DNA of 64,000 nucleotides from Halorubrum aquaticum (GCF_900113615.1 NZ_FOPZ01000011.1:1-64000); one strand, 5' to 3'; shown: positions 1-7,336, numbered from the stretch's first letter. Numbers and translations are program-made. Notes: generated from the sequence alone by a model not told the origin.

Positions 1-232
1 GCGGTGGCGCGCCTGCGAGCGCCCGGAGGGCGCGAGGAGCCCGCGAGGGACGCCGCGACCGAAGGGAGCGGCGAGGCTGGGGAGGCGTGAGGTGCGGGGC
101 TGTGCGGGGCGGGGTGGGACACAAAGGGGCAGTCGCCGGCGGCTCCGCCGCCGGCTGCCAGAGGCGCGGAGCGCCTCGCTGCCGCGAGGCCCCCGAGTCC
201 TCGCGACTGGGGCTTTGGGAATGGTCACCGCG
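1..232 (+). repeat. Dispersed modular repeat, copy A (left end cut by window)
   Basis: This GC-rich stretch shares several blocks, in the same order, with 14330-14682. The blocks are a gcggtggcgcgcct start, a gcgaggagcccgcgagg block, a gaggctggggaggcgtgag block, an aaaggggcagtcgc block, and an end with ctggggctttgg followed by tcaccgcg. Between the blocks the two copies differ in length and sequence and carry GC hairpins such as ccggcggc/gccgccgg. No reading frame in it looks like a protein. It may be a non-autonomous mobile element or a structured non-coding locus; the sequence does not decide which. Copy A may continue left of the window. Confidence 0.7.
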
Positions 233-375
233 CCAGCAACTACTTCTTTCTTCTCATCTCGATCTCTCACGAAACACCCGTCCTATAAGCGCTCGAGATA
301 TGACGGCTGTTTCAGACGAAGACTCATCAGGGAATCAGCCTTTCTACGGGATCGGAACGTCTCGAACCCCGGAGG

Positions 376-915
376 TCACCGTGAGAGCGGCATCGAGAGC
401 CGGTAGGCCGCCCAGAGTTGGGCGACGGTCACGACCGCGAACGTCGCGAGCGCGCCGCTCGTCCAGAGCAGCGGATCGACCGCGCCGACCACCGGCGCGC
501 CGAGTTGGGCCGCGAGCACGACACAGAGCGTCACGACGCCGAGCAGCTGGTACAGTTCCGTCCACGTGAACCCGTAGCCGGCAACGACGGTCATGTACCG
601 CTCCACGTCGCGTGCGCCCCGGCACGCGCGCACCTCCTTGCGCGTTCGGTCGTACTCGACGACGCCGAGGTCGTGGAGTCGCGGCAGGTGCGTCTGGTGG
701 AGGGAGGCGTACACGCTCTCGCGCACGCAACGCGGGGCGGGCCACTCGCCCGTCTCGTCGGCGGCGATCGCCTCCGAGAGCTCCCTGACCGAGACGGCCC
801 CGCCGCGCGTCCGGAGCTCTCGGAGGGCGTTCTTTCGGCGGCTGTTCGAGAGCACGTCGTGGATGACGGTCTCCGGGAGCGAGTCGGATCGGATCCGTAG
901 GGAAATGGGAAACAC
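376..915 (-). CDS. Membrane-anchored HTH-type regulator (DUF7344-like)
   Basis: The N-terminal half reads as a haloarchaeal winged-helix domain of the DUF7344 type: a SLPETVIHDVLSNSRRKNAL start, a central HLPRLHDLGVVEYD segment, then EVRACRGAR. Two hydrophobic helices follow near the C-terminus, so it is probably a membrane-tethered regulator. I prefer the GTG at 915: a TATA-like acatacatat lies at about 947-956 on this strand, which places transcription start close to it. A TTG at 987 would add 24 residues without family character. It is divergent from the SipW/TasA-like gene at 1303, which makes it the first candidate regulator of that cluster. Family assignment is from recognised sequence style; the link to the cluster is inferred from position only. 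Confidence 0.72.
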   Translation of the reverse strand: MFPISLRIRSDSLPETVIHDVLSNSRRKNALRELRTRGGAVSVRELSEAIAADETGEWPAPRCVRESVYASLHQTHLPRLHDLGVVEYDRTRKEVRACRGARDVERYMTVVAGYGFTWTELYQLLGVVTLCVVLAAQLGAPVVGAVDPLLWTSGALATFAVVTVAQLWAAYRLSMPLSR

Positions 916-1164
916 CTCGTCTGAGAAGGTGAAGGACGACTGGGGGGATATGTATGTGCCGCGTACTGGTGTGTCACATGCTACCAACCGAATACTGCCG
1001 ATCCGCCCCGATCCGCGGTAGGTAGTCCCACGAGATACGGTAGGAGGTGACAGTGGGGGCGGTAGGGGACGCGGACGGAGCCGGTAGGCACCTCGATGCG
1101 TCCGGTATGACCCTCGATCCGTTCGTTCCGACTGCTCCTCTAAAACCGCTGAATCGGCCGATTT

Positions 1165-1216
1165 CGGTCGAACGAACGGTTATATCGGTCGATGGTCGGG
1201 TTCGGCCGGTCGATGG
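1165..1216 (+). promoter_or_regulatory. TATA box with three CGGTCGA boxes at 21-base period
   Basis: CGGTCGA occurs at 1165-1171, 1186-1192 and 1207-1213, each exactly 21 bases (two helical turns) after the last. A TATA-like ttatat at 1180-1185 lies between the first and second copy and is suitably placed for transcription toward the gene at 1303. Same-face, phased boxes around a TATA box are what a dimeric or cooperative regulator site would look like. The regulator is not known; the divergent HTH gene at 376-915 is the nearest candidate. The rest of the 387-base spacer (916-1302) shows no convincing gene. Confidence 0.5.
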
Positions 1217-1251
1217 CGGCGTTCGGATCCGACGTGTCGAGTCGTAACTAT

Positions 1252-1293
1252 CCCCCCTTCCGCTAAGGGAGGGGTACTGGCCGAAGACGCCAG
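1252..1293 (+). promoter_or_regulatory. Leader hairpins before first SipW-type gene
   Basis: Two hairpins sit in the leader. A C-rich arm at 1252-1259 pairs with aaggg-a-ggg at 1265-1273 (one bulged A), so the purine-rich gggagggg, the best Shine-Dalgarno-like stretch, is in the stem. A second hairpin, ctggc/gccag with a seven-base loop, is at 1277-1293, nine bases before the ATG. Folding was judged by eye. Confidence 0.4.
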
Positions 1294-1302
1294 GGATACT
1301 CA

Positions 1303-2676
1303 ATGGACGACAACAACAACTTCGGACTCTCGCGGCGCAAGATGCTCGGCGGCCTCGGCATGATCGGCGTGGCCTCCGCGGGTGCGGGACTCGGGACGAC
1401 TGCCTACTTCAGCGACGAGGAGAGCTTCGAGGACAACACCCTCACCGCGGGTTCGCTCGACCTCTTCGTCCACGTGGACTACTCCGAGGACCAGGGCAGT
1501 TACGGCAGCTATCAGACCCCGGATGGAACGTACATCGACGGCAACGTCGTTGGCGGTAGCGAGGGTGAAACCCTCCAGATCGAAGTCGAGGACCTGAAGC
1601 CCGGCGACTCCGGCGAGGGCGAGTTCTGTTTCTCCATCGTCGACAACCCCGCGTACCTGTGGATGTGCGGGGAACTGACCTCCAACGACGAGAACACCGT
1701 CACGGAGCCGGAGGCGGACTCCGAGGACGAGAACAATTCACAGACGACCGACGATCTCGATGGCGACGGCGAGCTCGCCGACGCGATGGAGGTGACGGTG
1801 TCGTACTGTACCCGCGACGAGGAGGGCGAGTCGGATGTCGGCGACGACATCGTCTCGGGTTCGCTCCGTGAGGTCATGGCCGCGCTTCAGGCGGGTGTCC
1901 CGCTGAACAGCGACGGGGATTCGGATGCTCCGGTAGCGAACCGCCCCGCGTTCGATGGCGTCGACGCAGCGTTCGACGAGGAGGACGTACCCCAGATCGA
2001 CGAGCAGTGCGTCTGCTTCACGTGGGAGGTTCCGGGCGAGGAGGTCGGCAACGAGATCCAGTCCGACTCCGTCACCTTCGACTTCGAGTTCTACGCGGAA
2101 CAGGCCCGCCACAACGACGGGACGACCAACCCGTGTGCGGACGAGTCCTACGAGGCCGACTACGTCAACCCCGAGGGCATCGCTCAGCCGATCCCCGACG
2201 GTGTCGCGCGAGTGGACGTCACCTACGGCGACGATCAGGTCGTCTACGGTATCACGTTCGACGAACCCGCCGGCAGCCAGTACAGCCTCGCCGACCCGAA
2301 CTTCGCGAGCGCGAACTTCTCGATGCCATTCGATGGCGACGACGACGGCGCCTACGACTACCAGGTCGCATGGAACGCACTGGGCAGCGACGAGTTCCGC
2401 TACTCCGCGGTCGAGAGTGGCCCGAACTGGGAGAAGGACACCTCCACCGGCTGGTCCGCGGTCCCGGCAGCGATCACTGCGGTTAAGTTCGGAAACCAGG
2501 CGGTCATCGCCGTTCCGCGTGCTGATCTCGCCGCCGGCGGGAACAGCTACGTCTTCGGATTCGGTGCGAGTGCCGGCGGAGAACAGCCATCTGTCGGGAT
2601 CCCGGTGGGTGGCCCGTACTCCAGCACGGCCAACTTCACCAGCAGCGAGAACGGCCAGAGTGCGACGCTCCAGTAG
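1303..2676 (+). CDS. SipW-dependent TasA/camelysin-like secreted protein with extra C-terminal domain
   Basis: The 457-residue protein begins with a Tat-type motif (LSRRKML, residues 9-15), a short hydrophobic stretch and TTAYFSDEESFEDNTLTAG, the signature after which SipW-type peptidases cut TasA/camelysin proteins. A beta-sandwich core follows, with LKPGDSGEGEF, DNPAYLWM, SGSLREVM, a CxCFTWEVP strand and the QSDSVTFDFEFYAEQ strand shared with the next paralogues. Unlike them it reads EQARHND, not EQCRHND, so one conserved cysteine is lost. About 180 residues beyond the shared core, rich in Asp, Gly and aromatic residues, look like a second beta domain. A surface fibre or matrix subunit is the likely role, inferred from bacterial TasA and archaeal bundling pili. 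Confidence 0.82.
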   Translation: MDDNNNFGLSRRKMLGGLGMIGVASAGAGLGTTAYFSDEESFEDNTLTAGSLDLFVHVDYSEDQGSYGSYQTPDGTYIDGNVVGGSEGETLQIEVEDLKPGDSGEGEFCFSIVDNPAYLWMCGELTSNDENTVTEPEADSEDENNSQTTDDLDGDGELADAMEVTVSYCTRDEEGESDVGDDIVSGSLREVMAALQAGVPLNSDGDSDAPVANRPAFDGVDAAFDEEDVPQIDEQCVCFTWEVPGEEVGNEIQSDSVTFDFEFYAEQARHNDGTTNPCADESYEADYVNPEGIAQPIPDGVARVDVTYGDDQVVYGITFDEPAGSQYSLADPNFASANFSMPFDGDDDGAYDYQVAWNALGSDEFRYSAVESGPNWEKDTSTGWSAVPAAITAVKFGNQAVIAVPRADLAAGGNSYVFGFGASAGGEQPSVGIPVGGPYSSTANFTSSENGQSATLQ

Positions 2677-2690
2677 TCTCGCGTAACTCT

Positions 2691-2784
2691 CCTCGGTGAT
2701 CGGATCACCGAGGATCTCCGATCTACCTCCCACGCGGGCGCATACGACGGTTCGACTCCGTCGGTGGGATTTCCCCAATGGGGA
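2691..2784 (+). promoter_or_regulatory. Intergenic RNA-like element 1 (hairpin A, T-arm mimic, hairpin B)
   Basis: Three structures fill the spacer. Hairpin A at 2691-2713 is a perfect 10-base stem (cctcggtgat/atcaccgagg) with a three-base loop. A junction-like unit at 2728-2769 is closed by tcccac/gtggga and contains gacgg-ttcgact-ccgtc at 2746-2762, a five-base stem with a seven-base T-loop as in tRNA. Hairpin B at 2772-2784 is tcccc-aat-gggga, ending nine bases before the next ATG, so its 3' arm could be the ribosome-binding purines. Related units are at 5528-5626 and 7265-7336, with compensating base changes in the T-arm. Function unknown; folding was done by eye. Confidence 0.55.
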
Positions 2785-2793
2785 TGACACATC

Positions 2794-3729
2794 ATGGAAA
2801 ACGACAGAATCGGACTCTCGCGGCGCAAGGTGCTGGTCGGGCTCGGAGCGATGGGCGTCGCCTCCGCGGGTGCGGGACTCGGAACCACGGCGTACTTCAG
2901 CGACGAGGAGAGCTTCGAGAACAACACGATCACGGCCGGGCAGTTCGAGCTCGAGGTCACGCAGTCGACCCACGTCGTCGACCAGGACGGGATCGGACCG
3001 GACGAACAGACGTTCGACTCGATGCTGGCCGAGGCGCAGGAGGAGGACCAGACGATCGAGGTCGTCGACGGCTTCCTCGACATCACGGACGCGAAGCCCG
3101 GCGACTCCTACAAGTACTGCTGGGACGTCTGTGTGAAACACAACCCCGGCTACGTCCAGATCACGCTCGACGGCGACGAGTCGACGGGCAACGACAACGG
3201 CGTGGACCACGTCGACGCCTCCGGGCTGCTCAGCGAGTACATGCTCGCGGTCGTCACGATCGACGACCAGCAGGCGGGCGACGACGAGGACATCGTCTTC
3301 CAGGGCACCCTCGGCGAACTCATCGACGAGTGGGACGAGGGTGGACTGATCCACGCGTACGCCGGCGTCGAAAACGACGAGCCGGTCGTCGAGTACTGTC
3401 ACCTCCCCTGCGAGTCCGACGTAGAGGGCGCGGAGCTAGCGGAGGACTCCGTCGAGGTCTGCGTCTACCTCTACTTACCCTCGCACGGGGACATCGGCGA
3501 GGAGGTCGCCGTCGACGGAACCACCTTCGACATCACGGAACAGATGTCTCCCGGCAACCTCGTTCAGGGCGCTTCTTTCAGCGGCGACGTCCACTTCGCG
3601 GCCGAGCAGTGCCGCCACAACGACGACCCGTTCGCGGAGGAAGCGGAGAGCGACGACCCGGCCAACGAGAGCGACGTCTCCGGCGATGACGGCGGCAACG
3701 CGACCGCCCTCGACGGCGGCGAGAACTGA
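2794..3729 (+). CDS. SipW-dependent TasA/camelysin-like secreted protein
   Basis: A 311-residue paralogue of the protein at 1303. Residues 8-14 form the Tat-like LSRRKVL motif, followed by GTTAYFSDEESFENNTITAG, the SipW-type processing region. The sandwich core keeps AKPGDSYKYCWDVC, HNPGYVQI, FQGTLGEL and the last strand, here TFDITEQMSPG.. with AAEQCRHND. Cysteines at the central strands and in EQCRHND suggest disulphides outside the cell. The last 30 residues are an acidic tail (EEAESDDPANESD). It is the shortest cluster member with a full signal and may be the plain fibre subunit; that role is inferred. It starts nine bases after hairpin B of the leader. Confidence 0.82.
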   Translation: MENDRIGLSRRKVLVGLGAMGVASAGAGLGTTAYFSDEESFENNTITAGQFELEVTQSTHVVDQDGIGPDEQTFDSMLAEAQEEDQTIEVVDGFLDITDAKPGDSYKYCWDVCVKHNPGYVQITLDGDESTGNDNGVDHVDASGLLSEYMLAVVTIDDQQAGDDEDIVFQGTLGELIDEWDEGGLIHAYAGVENDEPVVEYCHLPCESDVEGAELAEDSVEVCVYLYLPSHGDIGEEVAVDGTTFDITEQMSPGNLVQGASFSGDVHFAAEQCRHNDDPFAEEAESDDPANESDVSGDDGGNATALDGGEN

Positions 3730-3747
3730 ACGAAGACCTGACCGACG

Positions 3748-3760
3748 GGGGAATCTCCCC
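3748..3760 (+). promoter_or_regulatory. Short leader hairpin before vWA/TasA-like gene
   Basis: In the 48-base spacer, gggga-atc-tcccc forms a perfect five-base stem with a three-base loop, 17 bases before the ATG at 3778. It has the same size as hairpin B of the neighbouring spacers but the purine arm is on the 5' side. The T-arm unit is absent here. Confidence 0.4.
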
Positions 3761-3777
3761 TACCATATCACACACAC

Positions 3778-5514
3778 ATGACGGACAAGAAAACTACAGG
3801 ACTCTCCCGCCGCACGCTGCTCGGCGGTCTCGGAGCCATCGGCGTCGCGAGCGCCGGTGCGGGCCTCGGCACCACCGCGTTCTTCAGCGACGAGGAGGGT
3901 TTCACCGACAACACGATAGAGGCCGGAGCGGTCGAGCTCCGGATGGACTGGCAACAGAGTTACTACATGGGGCTGGAGGGGCAAGACCCCGAAGACCACA
4001 CGACGTGGGAGCCGGTCAACGCCTACCCCGACCTGGACGGCGACGACCGCCAGGACCCGATCTACACGCGATTCCAGCTCGAGGAGGACCCGACGCTGGT
4101 CGGACTTCCGGCCAATGCCGACGAGGACGCGATCGAGGAGGCCTACCGCGGCCAGTTCGCGAGCTTCGAGGACACCGACGGGAGCGGGAACCACGAGTTC
4201 GTGGGTCCCGTCATCGACTTGGACGACGTCAAGCCCGGCGACCGCGGCGAGATCACGATCAGCAAACACGTCTTCGACAACCCGGCGTACCTCTGGCTCA
4301 ACGCGAGCGGCTTCGAACACACCGTCGGCGAAATGAACGACCCCAAACGCGAGGCGCTCGTCGAGCGGTACGCCGAGGAACTCGGCGAGGAGTTCACCGA
4401 CGACGACCTGATCGCGCTGGCGGAGGCGGAGGCACAGCTCGCGAAGGAGATCGAGACCACGCTCTGGTACGACGACGACTGTGACAACTTCTTCGACGAG
4501 GGGAGCGACGTCTGTATCCAGTTCGTCGTCGACAACACAGACTCGATGGGAAGTTCGGCACCCATGGGATCGACCACCGATTACAAGGACAAGCTCCTGA
4601 TCGAGGCGCTCGAAACGTACGTCGACCGACTCGACACCGGAAACGGAGCCGAAAGCAGCGACGGTGACACTGCCCCGTTCAGCGTCGGACTCACCAACTG
4701 GACGACGACCGCGGATACCGTCCTCCTGCCGACGAGCGACGTGAACGACGTCATCGGTACCGACGGTGGAAGTTACAACGACTCCACGGGCCTCCAGACG
4801 ATCGACTACCAGGACGAGATCCTGGGTGGCACCGACCTGCCGAACGCGATCCAGGCGGGAGCCGATGTGCTCGGTGAGTGCCCCGAGGACGATGAACGGG
4901 TAATGGTCCTGATCACGAACGGGATCAACGTCGATACGAGCCAGTTCCTCGCCGCGGCCAGCGACAATCTCCGATCGGAGGGCGGGGAGGTCGACAGATA
5001 CCTGATCGTCGGGTTCGGGACGCCACCGAACTCCGTCGACGTTCTCGAGGAGATCAGCACGCTTCCCGGGAACCACCGGTTCATGCTCGTGCTCGACACC
5101 GACATCGATGCGGCCATCAACGGCCCGACCGACCCGAACACGAACCCGAGCACGAGCGTCGCCGAGGAGATCGGCTTCACCGCGGGCGGCGAACAGCCGA
5201 TCTTCGAGGGATCGCTGTACGACCTCCTCACGGAGAGCCCCAACGTCACCTCGGACGGGTTCCTCGACGAGTACGTGGTCGACGGCATCGCGGGCGGCTA
5301 CCCGCTCGACTCGGACCGCAACCGCGAGGGTCGGCAGTGTTACCCCAACTCCGACACGCGCTGTATCGCGCTCGAATGGCACCTCCCCTACGAGGTCGGC
5401 AACGAGATCCAGGGCGACTCCGTCGTCTTCGATCTGGACTTCTACGCCGAGCAGTGCCGCCACAACGACGGCACGTACAACCCGTTCGCCGACGAGACGG
5501 CCGGTCCCGCGTAG
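3778..5514 (+). CDS. SipW-dependent TasA-like protein with nested vWA domain (degenerate MIDAS)
   Basis: The 578-residue protein has LSRRTLL (residues 9-15), then GTTAFFSDEEGFTDNTIEAG, and the sandwich strands VKPGDRGEITI and DNPAYLWLNAS. A von Willebrand A domain is inserted at about residues 243-445, between ETTLWYDDDCDN and FEGSLYDLL; afterwards the core resumes with RCIALEWHLP and FDLDFYAEQCRHND. The metal site is partly altered: DNTDS at 252-256 fits DxTxS, GGTDLPNA supplies a Thr, but the usual Asp of the third motif is Asn (LITNG, Asn381). Metal binding may thus be weak. Such a layout suggests an adhesive or capping subunit of a surface fibre; that is inference. The spacer after its stop carries element 2. 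Confidence 0.82.
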   Translation: MTDKKTTGLSRRTLLGGLGAIGVASAGAGLGTTAFFSDEEGFTDNTIEAGAVELRMDWQQSYYMGLEGQDPEDHTTWEPVNAYPDLDGDDRQDPIYTRFQLEEDPTLVGLPANADEDAIEEAYRGQFASFEDTDGSGNHEFVGPVIDLDDVKPGDRGEITISKHVFDNPAYLWLNASGFEHTVGEMNDPKREALVERYAEELGEEFTDDDLIALAEAEAQLAKEIETTLWYDDDCDNFFDEGSDVCIQFVVDNTDSMGSSAPMGSTTDYKDKLLIEALETYVDRLDTGNGAESSDGDTAPFSVGLTNWTTTADTVLLPTSDVNDVIGTDGGSYNDSTGLQTIDYQDEILGGTDLPNAIQAGADVLGECPEDDERVMVLITNGINVDTSQFLAAASDNLRSEGGEVDRYLIVGFGTPPNSVDVLEEISTLPGNHRFMLVLDTDIDAAINGPTDPNTNPSTSVAEEIGFTAGGEQPIFEGSLYDLLTESPNVTSDGFLDEYVVDGIAGGYPLDSDRNREGRQCYPNSDTRCIALEWHLPYEVGNEIQGDSVVFDLDFYAEQCRHNDGTYNPFADETAGPA

Positions 5515-5527
5515 TCTCGCCGAATGA

Positions 5528-5626
5528 GACCTGCGGGCAGGTCGGCTGCTCGCCTCCCACTCGAAGCCCCGTAGGGCGGTCGAGACGGCGGTTCGAATCC
5601 GCCGGTGGGCGTTCCCCTTCGGGGGA
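5528..5626 (+). promoter_or_regulatory. Intergenic RNA-like element 2 (hairpin A, T-arm mimic, hairpin B)
   Basis: Hairpin A at 5528-5543 is gacctg/caggtc with a cggg loop. The junction unit at 5556-5609 is closed by cccac/gtggg. Inside it are a tcga/tcga-closed arm with a gccc/gggc hairpin (5561-5583) and ggcgg-ttcgaat-ccgcc at 5587-5603, a T-arm with the exact tRNA T-loop TTCGAAT. Hairpin B at 5613-5626 is a five-base stem capped by a C(TTCG)G tetraloop and ends six bases before the ATG. The T-arm stem differs from element 1 by a compensated pair (A-T there, G-C here). Function unknown. Confidence 0.55.
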
Positions 5627-5632
5627 CCAATC

Positions 5633-7228
5633 ATGACAGACGAAGGAATCGGACTCTCGCGGCGCAAGATGCTCGCCGGCCTCGGGGCCGTGGGCGTCGC
5701 GTCCGCGGGAGCTGGACTCGGAACGACCGCCTACTTCAGCGACGACGAGTCGTTCGAAGGCAACACGCTCACCGCCGGTGAGTTGGATCTGAAGATGGAC
5801 TACCGGATGACCTACCGGGGTGGCCCCGGACGGCTCGCGGAGCTCCAGGAGAACTACCCGAACGCCACGTTCGTCGACGAGGACATGGAGCCGACCGACG
5901 ACGACACCGGCGTGTACCTCCTCGATCAGGTCCCCAACCGATCGGAGTACCCCGGAGCCGAGGACTGGGTCATCGGCGCGAACGGCGTCTATGACCCCGA
6001 GACGGGCGAAGGTGAGGGGTTCCAACGCGACGAGCTGATCGACGCGGGTGACCTCGAGGACGCACTCATCCGTATCGGGGACGTGAAACCCGGCGACTAC
6101 GGCGAGGTCACCTTCAGCACACACCTGTACGACAATCCCGGTTACATGTGGATGGGCGGGATGCTCACGGACGAGAACCAGAACGGCTACACCGAACCCG
6201 AAATCGAGGCGCTCGAGGAGATGGGGGATCCCACGGACGACCCCGACGGTGACGGGCAGCTCGCCGACTCGATCCGGGCGAAGATCTGGTACGACGACAA
6301 CTGCGACAACGTCCACCAGGGAGAGCGCGACGAGGAGAGCGAGGGCGTCGACGTGATGCTCTCGATCGACAACTCCGGCTCCATGGGAGGCGGTCCCGGG
6401 AGCAAGATGGAACAGGCGAAGGCGGCGGCGCTGGACTTCGTCGAGAACCTCGGCCCCAACGACCGAGTCGGCCTCGTGACGTTCGAATCGACCGGGCAGC
6501 TCCGACAGGGCCTCACGAGTACCCACTCGAACGTCGAAACGTATCTCCAGCCCGAGCCCGCCGGGATCTCCGATGCCGGACGCACCATGATGGACGCCGG
6601 TATCGATCTGGCGGCCGACGAGCTCAACGACAACGGTCGAAGTGGCGTCGACGAGGTCATCATTCTGCTCGGCGACGGCGAGCCGAACGAGTCGGATCGT
6701 GCCGGTTCCGACCACGTCCAGAACGCGAAGGACGCGGCAACGGACGCGAAAAACGACGGAATCACCGTGTTCACGATCGGGTTGGGTGTCAGTAACGGAA
6801 GCACCGCCCAGAACACGCTCATAGACATGGCGAGTTCGAGCAACGGAACCACACTCTACTACGACTCGCCGACCGGCACGGATCTCGACGACATCTACTC
6901 GCAGATCTCCTCGGTCATCCTCACCGGCGAGGAGGTCATCGCCGAAGGCACGCTACGCGAGGTCATGGGCGCGCTTGAAGAGGGAATCGAACTGGACGCG
7001 AACGTCCAGACGGAGGACCGGGTCTGTTTCACCAACTCCGTGACCCGGTGTTTCGGCTTCGAGTGGGAGCTTCCCACCACCGTCGGAAACGAGGTCCAGA
7101 CCGACTCCGTCGAGTTCGCGATCGGCTTCGCCGCGGAACAGTGCCGCCACAACGACGGCGAAACGAACCCGTACGCGATCGACGCCGGCGGGAACACGAC
7201 GGATGGCGGGAACGTGACACAAGCGTAG
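5633..7228 (+). CDS. SipW-dependent TasA-like protein with nested vWA domain (intact MIDAS)
   Basis: This 531-residue protein shows the Tat-like LSRRKML at residues 8-14, GTTAYFSDDESFEGNTLTAG, and the core strands VKPGDYGEVTF and DNPGYMWM. A vWA domain at about residues 238-430 is inserted at the same place as in the paralogue at 3778, after KIWYDDNCDN. Its metal site is complete by eye: DNSGS (246-250), a Thr in GRTMMDAG, and an Asp in LLGDGE (348). The core then continues with GTLREVMGALEEG, RCFGFEWELP and GFAAEQCRHND. vWA domains with this site bind protein ligands through a divalent metal, so ligand or surface adhesion is plausible. The two vWA paralogues may be partners or alternates. 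Confidence 0.84.
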   Translation: MTDEGIGLSRRKMLAGLGAVGVASAGAGLGTTAYFSDDESFEGNTLTAGELDLKMDYRMTYRGGPGRLAELQENYPNATFVDEDMEPTDDDTGVYLLDQVPNRSEYPGAEDWVIGANGVYDPETGEGEGFQRDELIDAGDLEDALIRIGDVKPGDYGEVTFSTHLYDNPGYMWMGGMLTDENQNGYTEPEIEALEEMGDPTDDPDGDGQLADSIRAKIWYDDNCDNVHQGERDEESEGVDVMLSIDNSGSMGGGPGSKMEQAKAAALDFVENLGPNDRVGLVTFESTGQLRQGLTSTHSNVETYLQPEPAGISDAGRTMMDAGIDLAADELNDNGRSGVDEVIILLGDGEPNESDRAGSDHVQNAKDAATDAKNDGITVFTIGLGVSNGSTAQNTLIDMASSSNGTTLYYDSPTGTDLDDIYSQISSVILTGEEVIAEGTLREVMGALEEGIELDANVQTEDRVCFTNSVTRCFGFEWELPTTVGNEVQTDSVEFAIGFAAEQCRHNDGETNPYAIDAGGNTTDGGNVTQA

Positions 7229-7264
7229 TCGTTCGCTCACGGGCCCCCGGACCCGGTTCCCCCA

Positions 7265-7336
7265 CCCACTCGAATTCCTCGTTTGGAACGGTCGAGACGG
7301 CGGTTCGATCCCGCCGGTGGGATTCCCGATTCGGGA
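7265..7336 (+). promoter_or_regulatory. Intergenic RNA-like element 3 (T-arm mimic, hairpin B)
   Basis: The unit is closed by cccac (7265-7269) and gtggg (7317-7321). It contains a tcga/tcga-closed arm with ttcc/ggaa (7270-7295) and ggcgg-ttcgatc-ccgcc at 7299-7315, again a five-base stem with a seven-base T-loop. Hairpin B at 7324-7336 is tcccg-att-cggga. Unlike elements 1 and 2, the next start codon is about 195 bases away, so here a direct effect on translation is unlikely and a 3'-end or processing role is more natural. The remaining bases up to 7530 show no gene. Confidence 0.5.

Noticed and set aside
87-569. Reading frame including a MTAVSDEDSSGNQPFYGIG start at 301
   Set aside because: Most of it is antisense to the regulator gene at 376-915 or lies in the repeat, and the translated text is Arg/Pro/Ala-rich as expected for a shadow frame.
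2691-2713. Rho-independent type terminator
   Set aside because: The stem is strong but no T-run follows, and archaeal termination relies on T-rich tracts, so only a hairpin is reported.
1738-3402. Long minus-strand open frame of 554 codons
   Set aside because: It crosses two well-supported plus-strand secretion genes and its composition is Val/Arg/Asp-rich, a usual mirror of GC-rich coding sequence.
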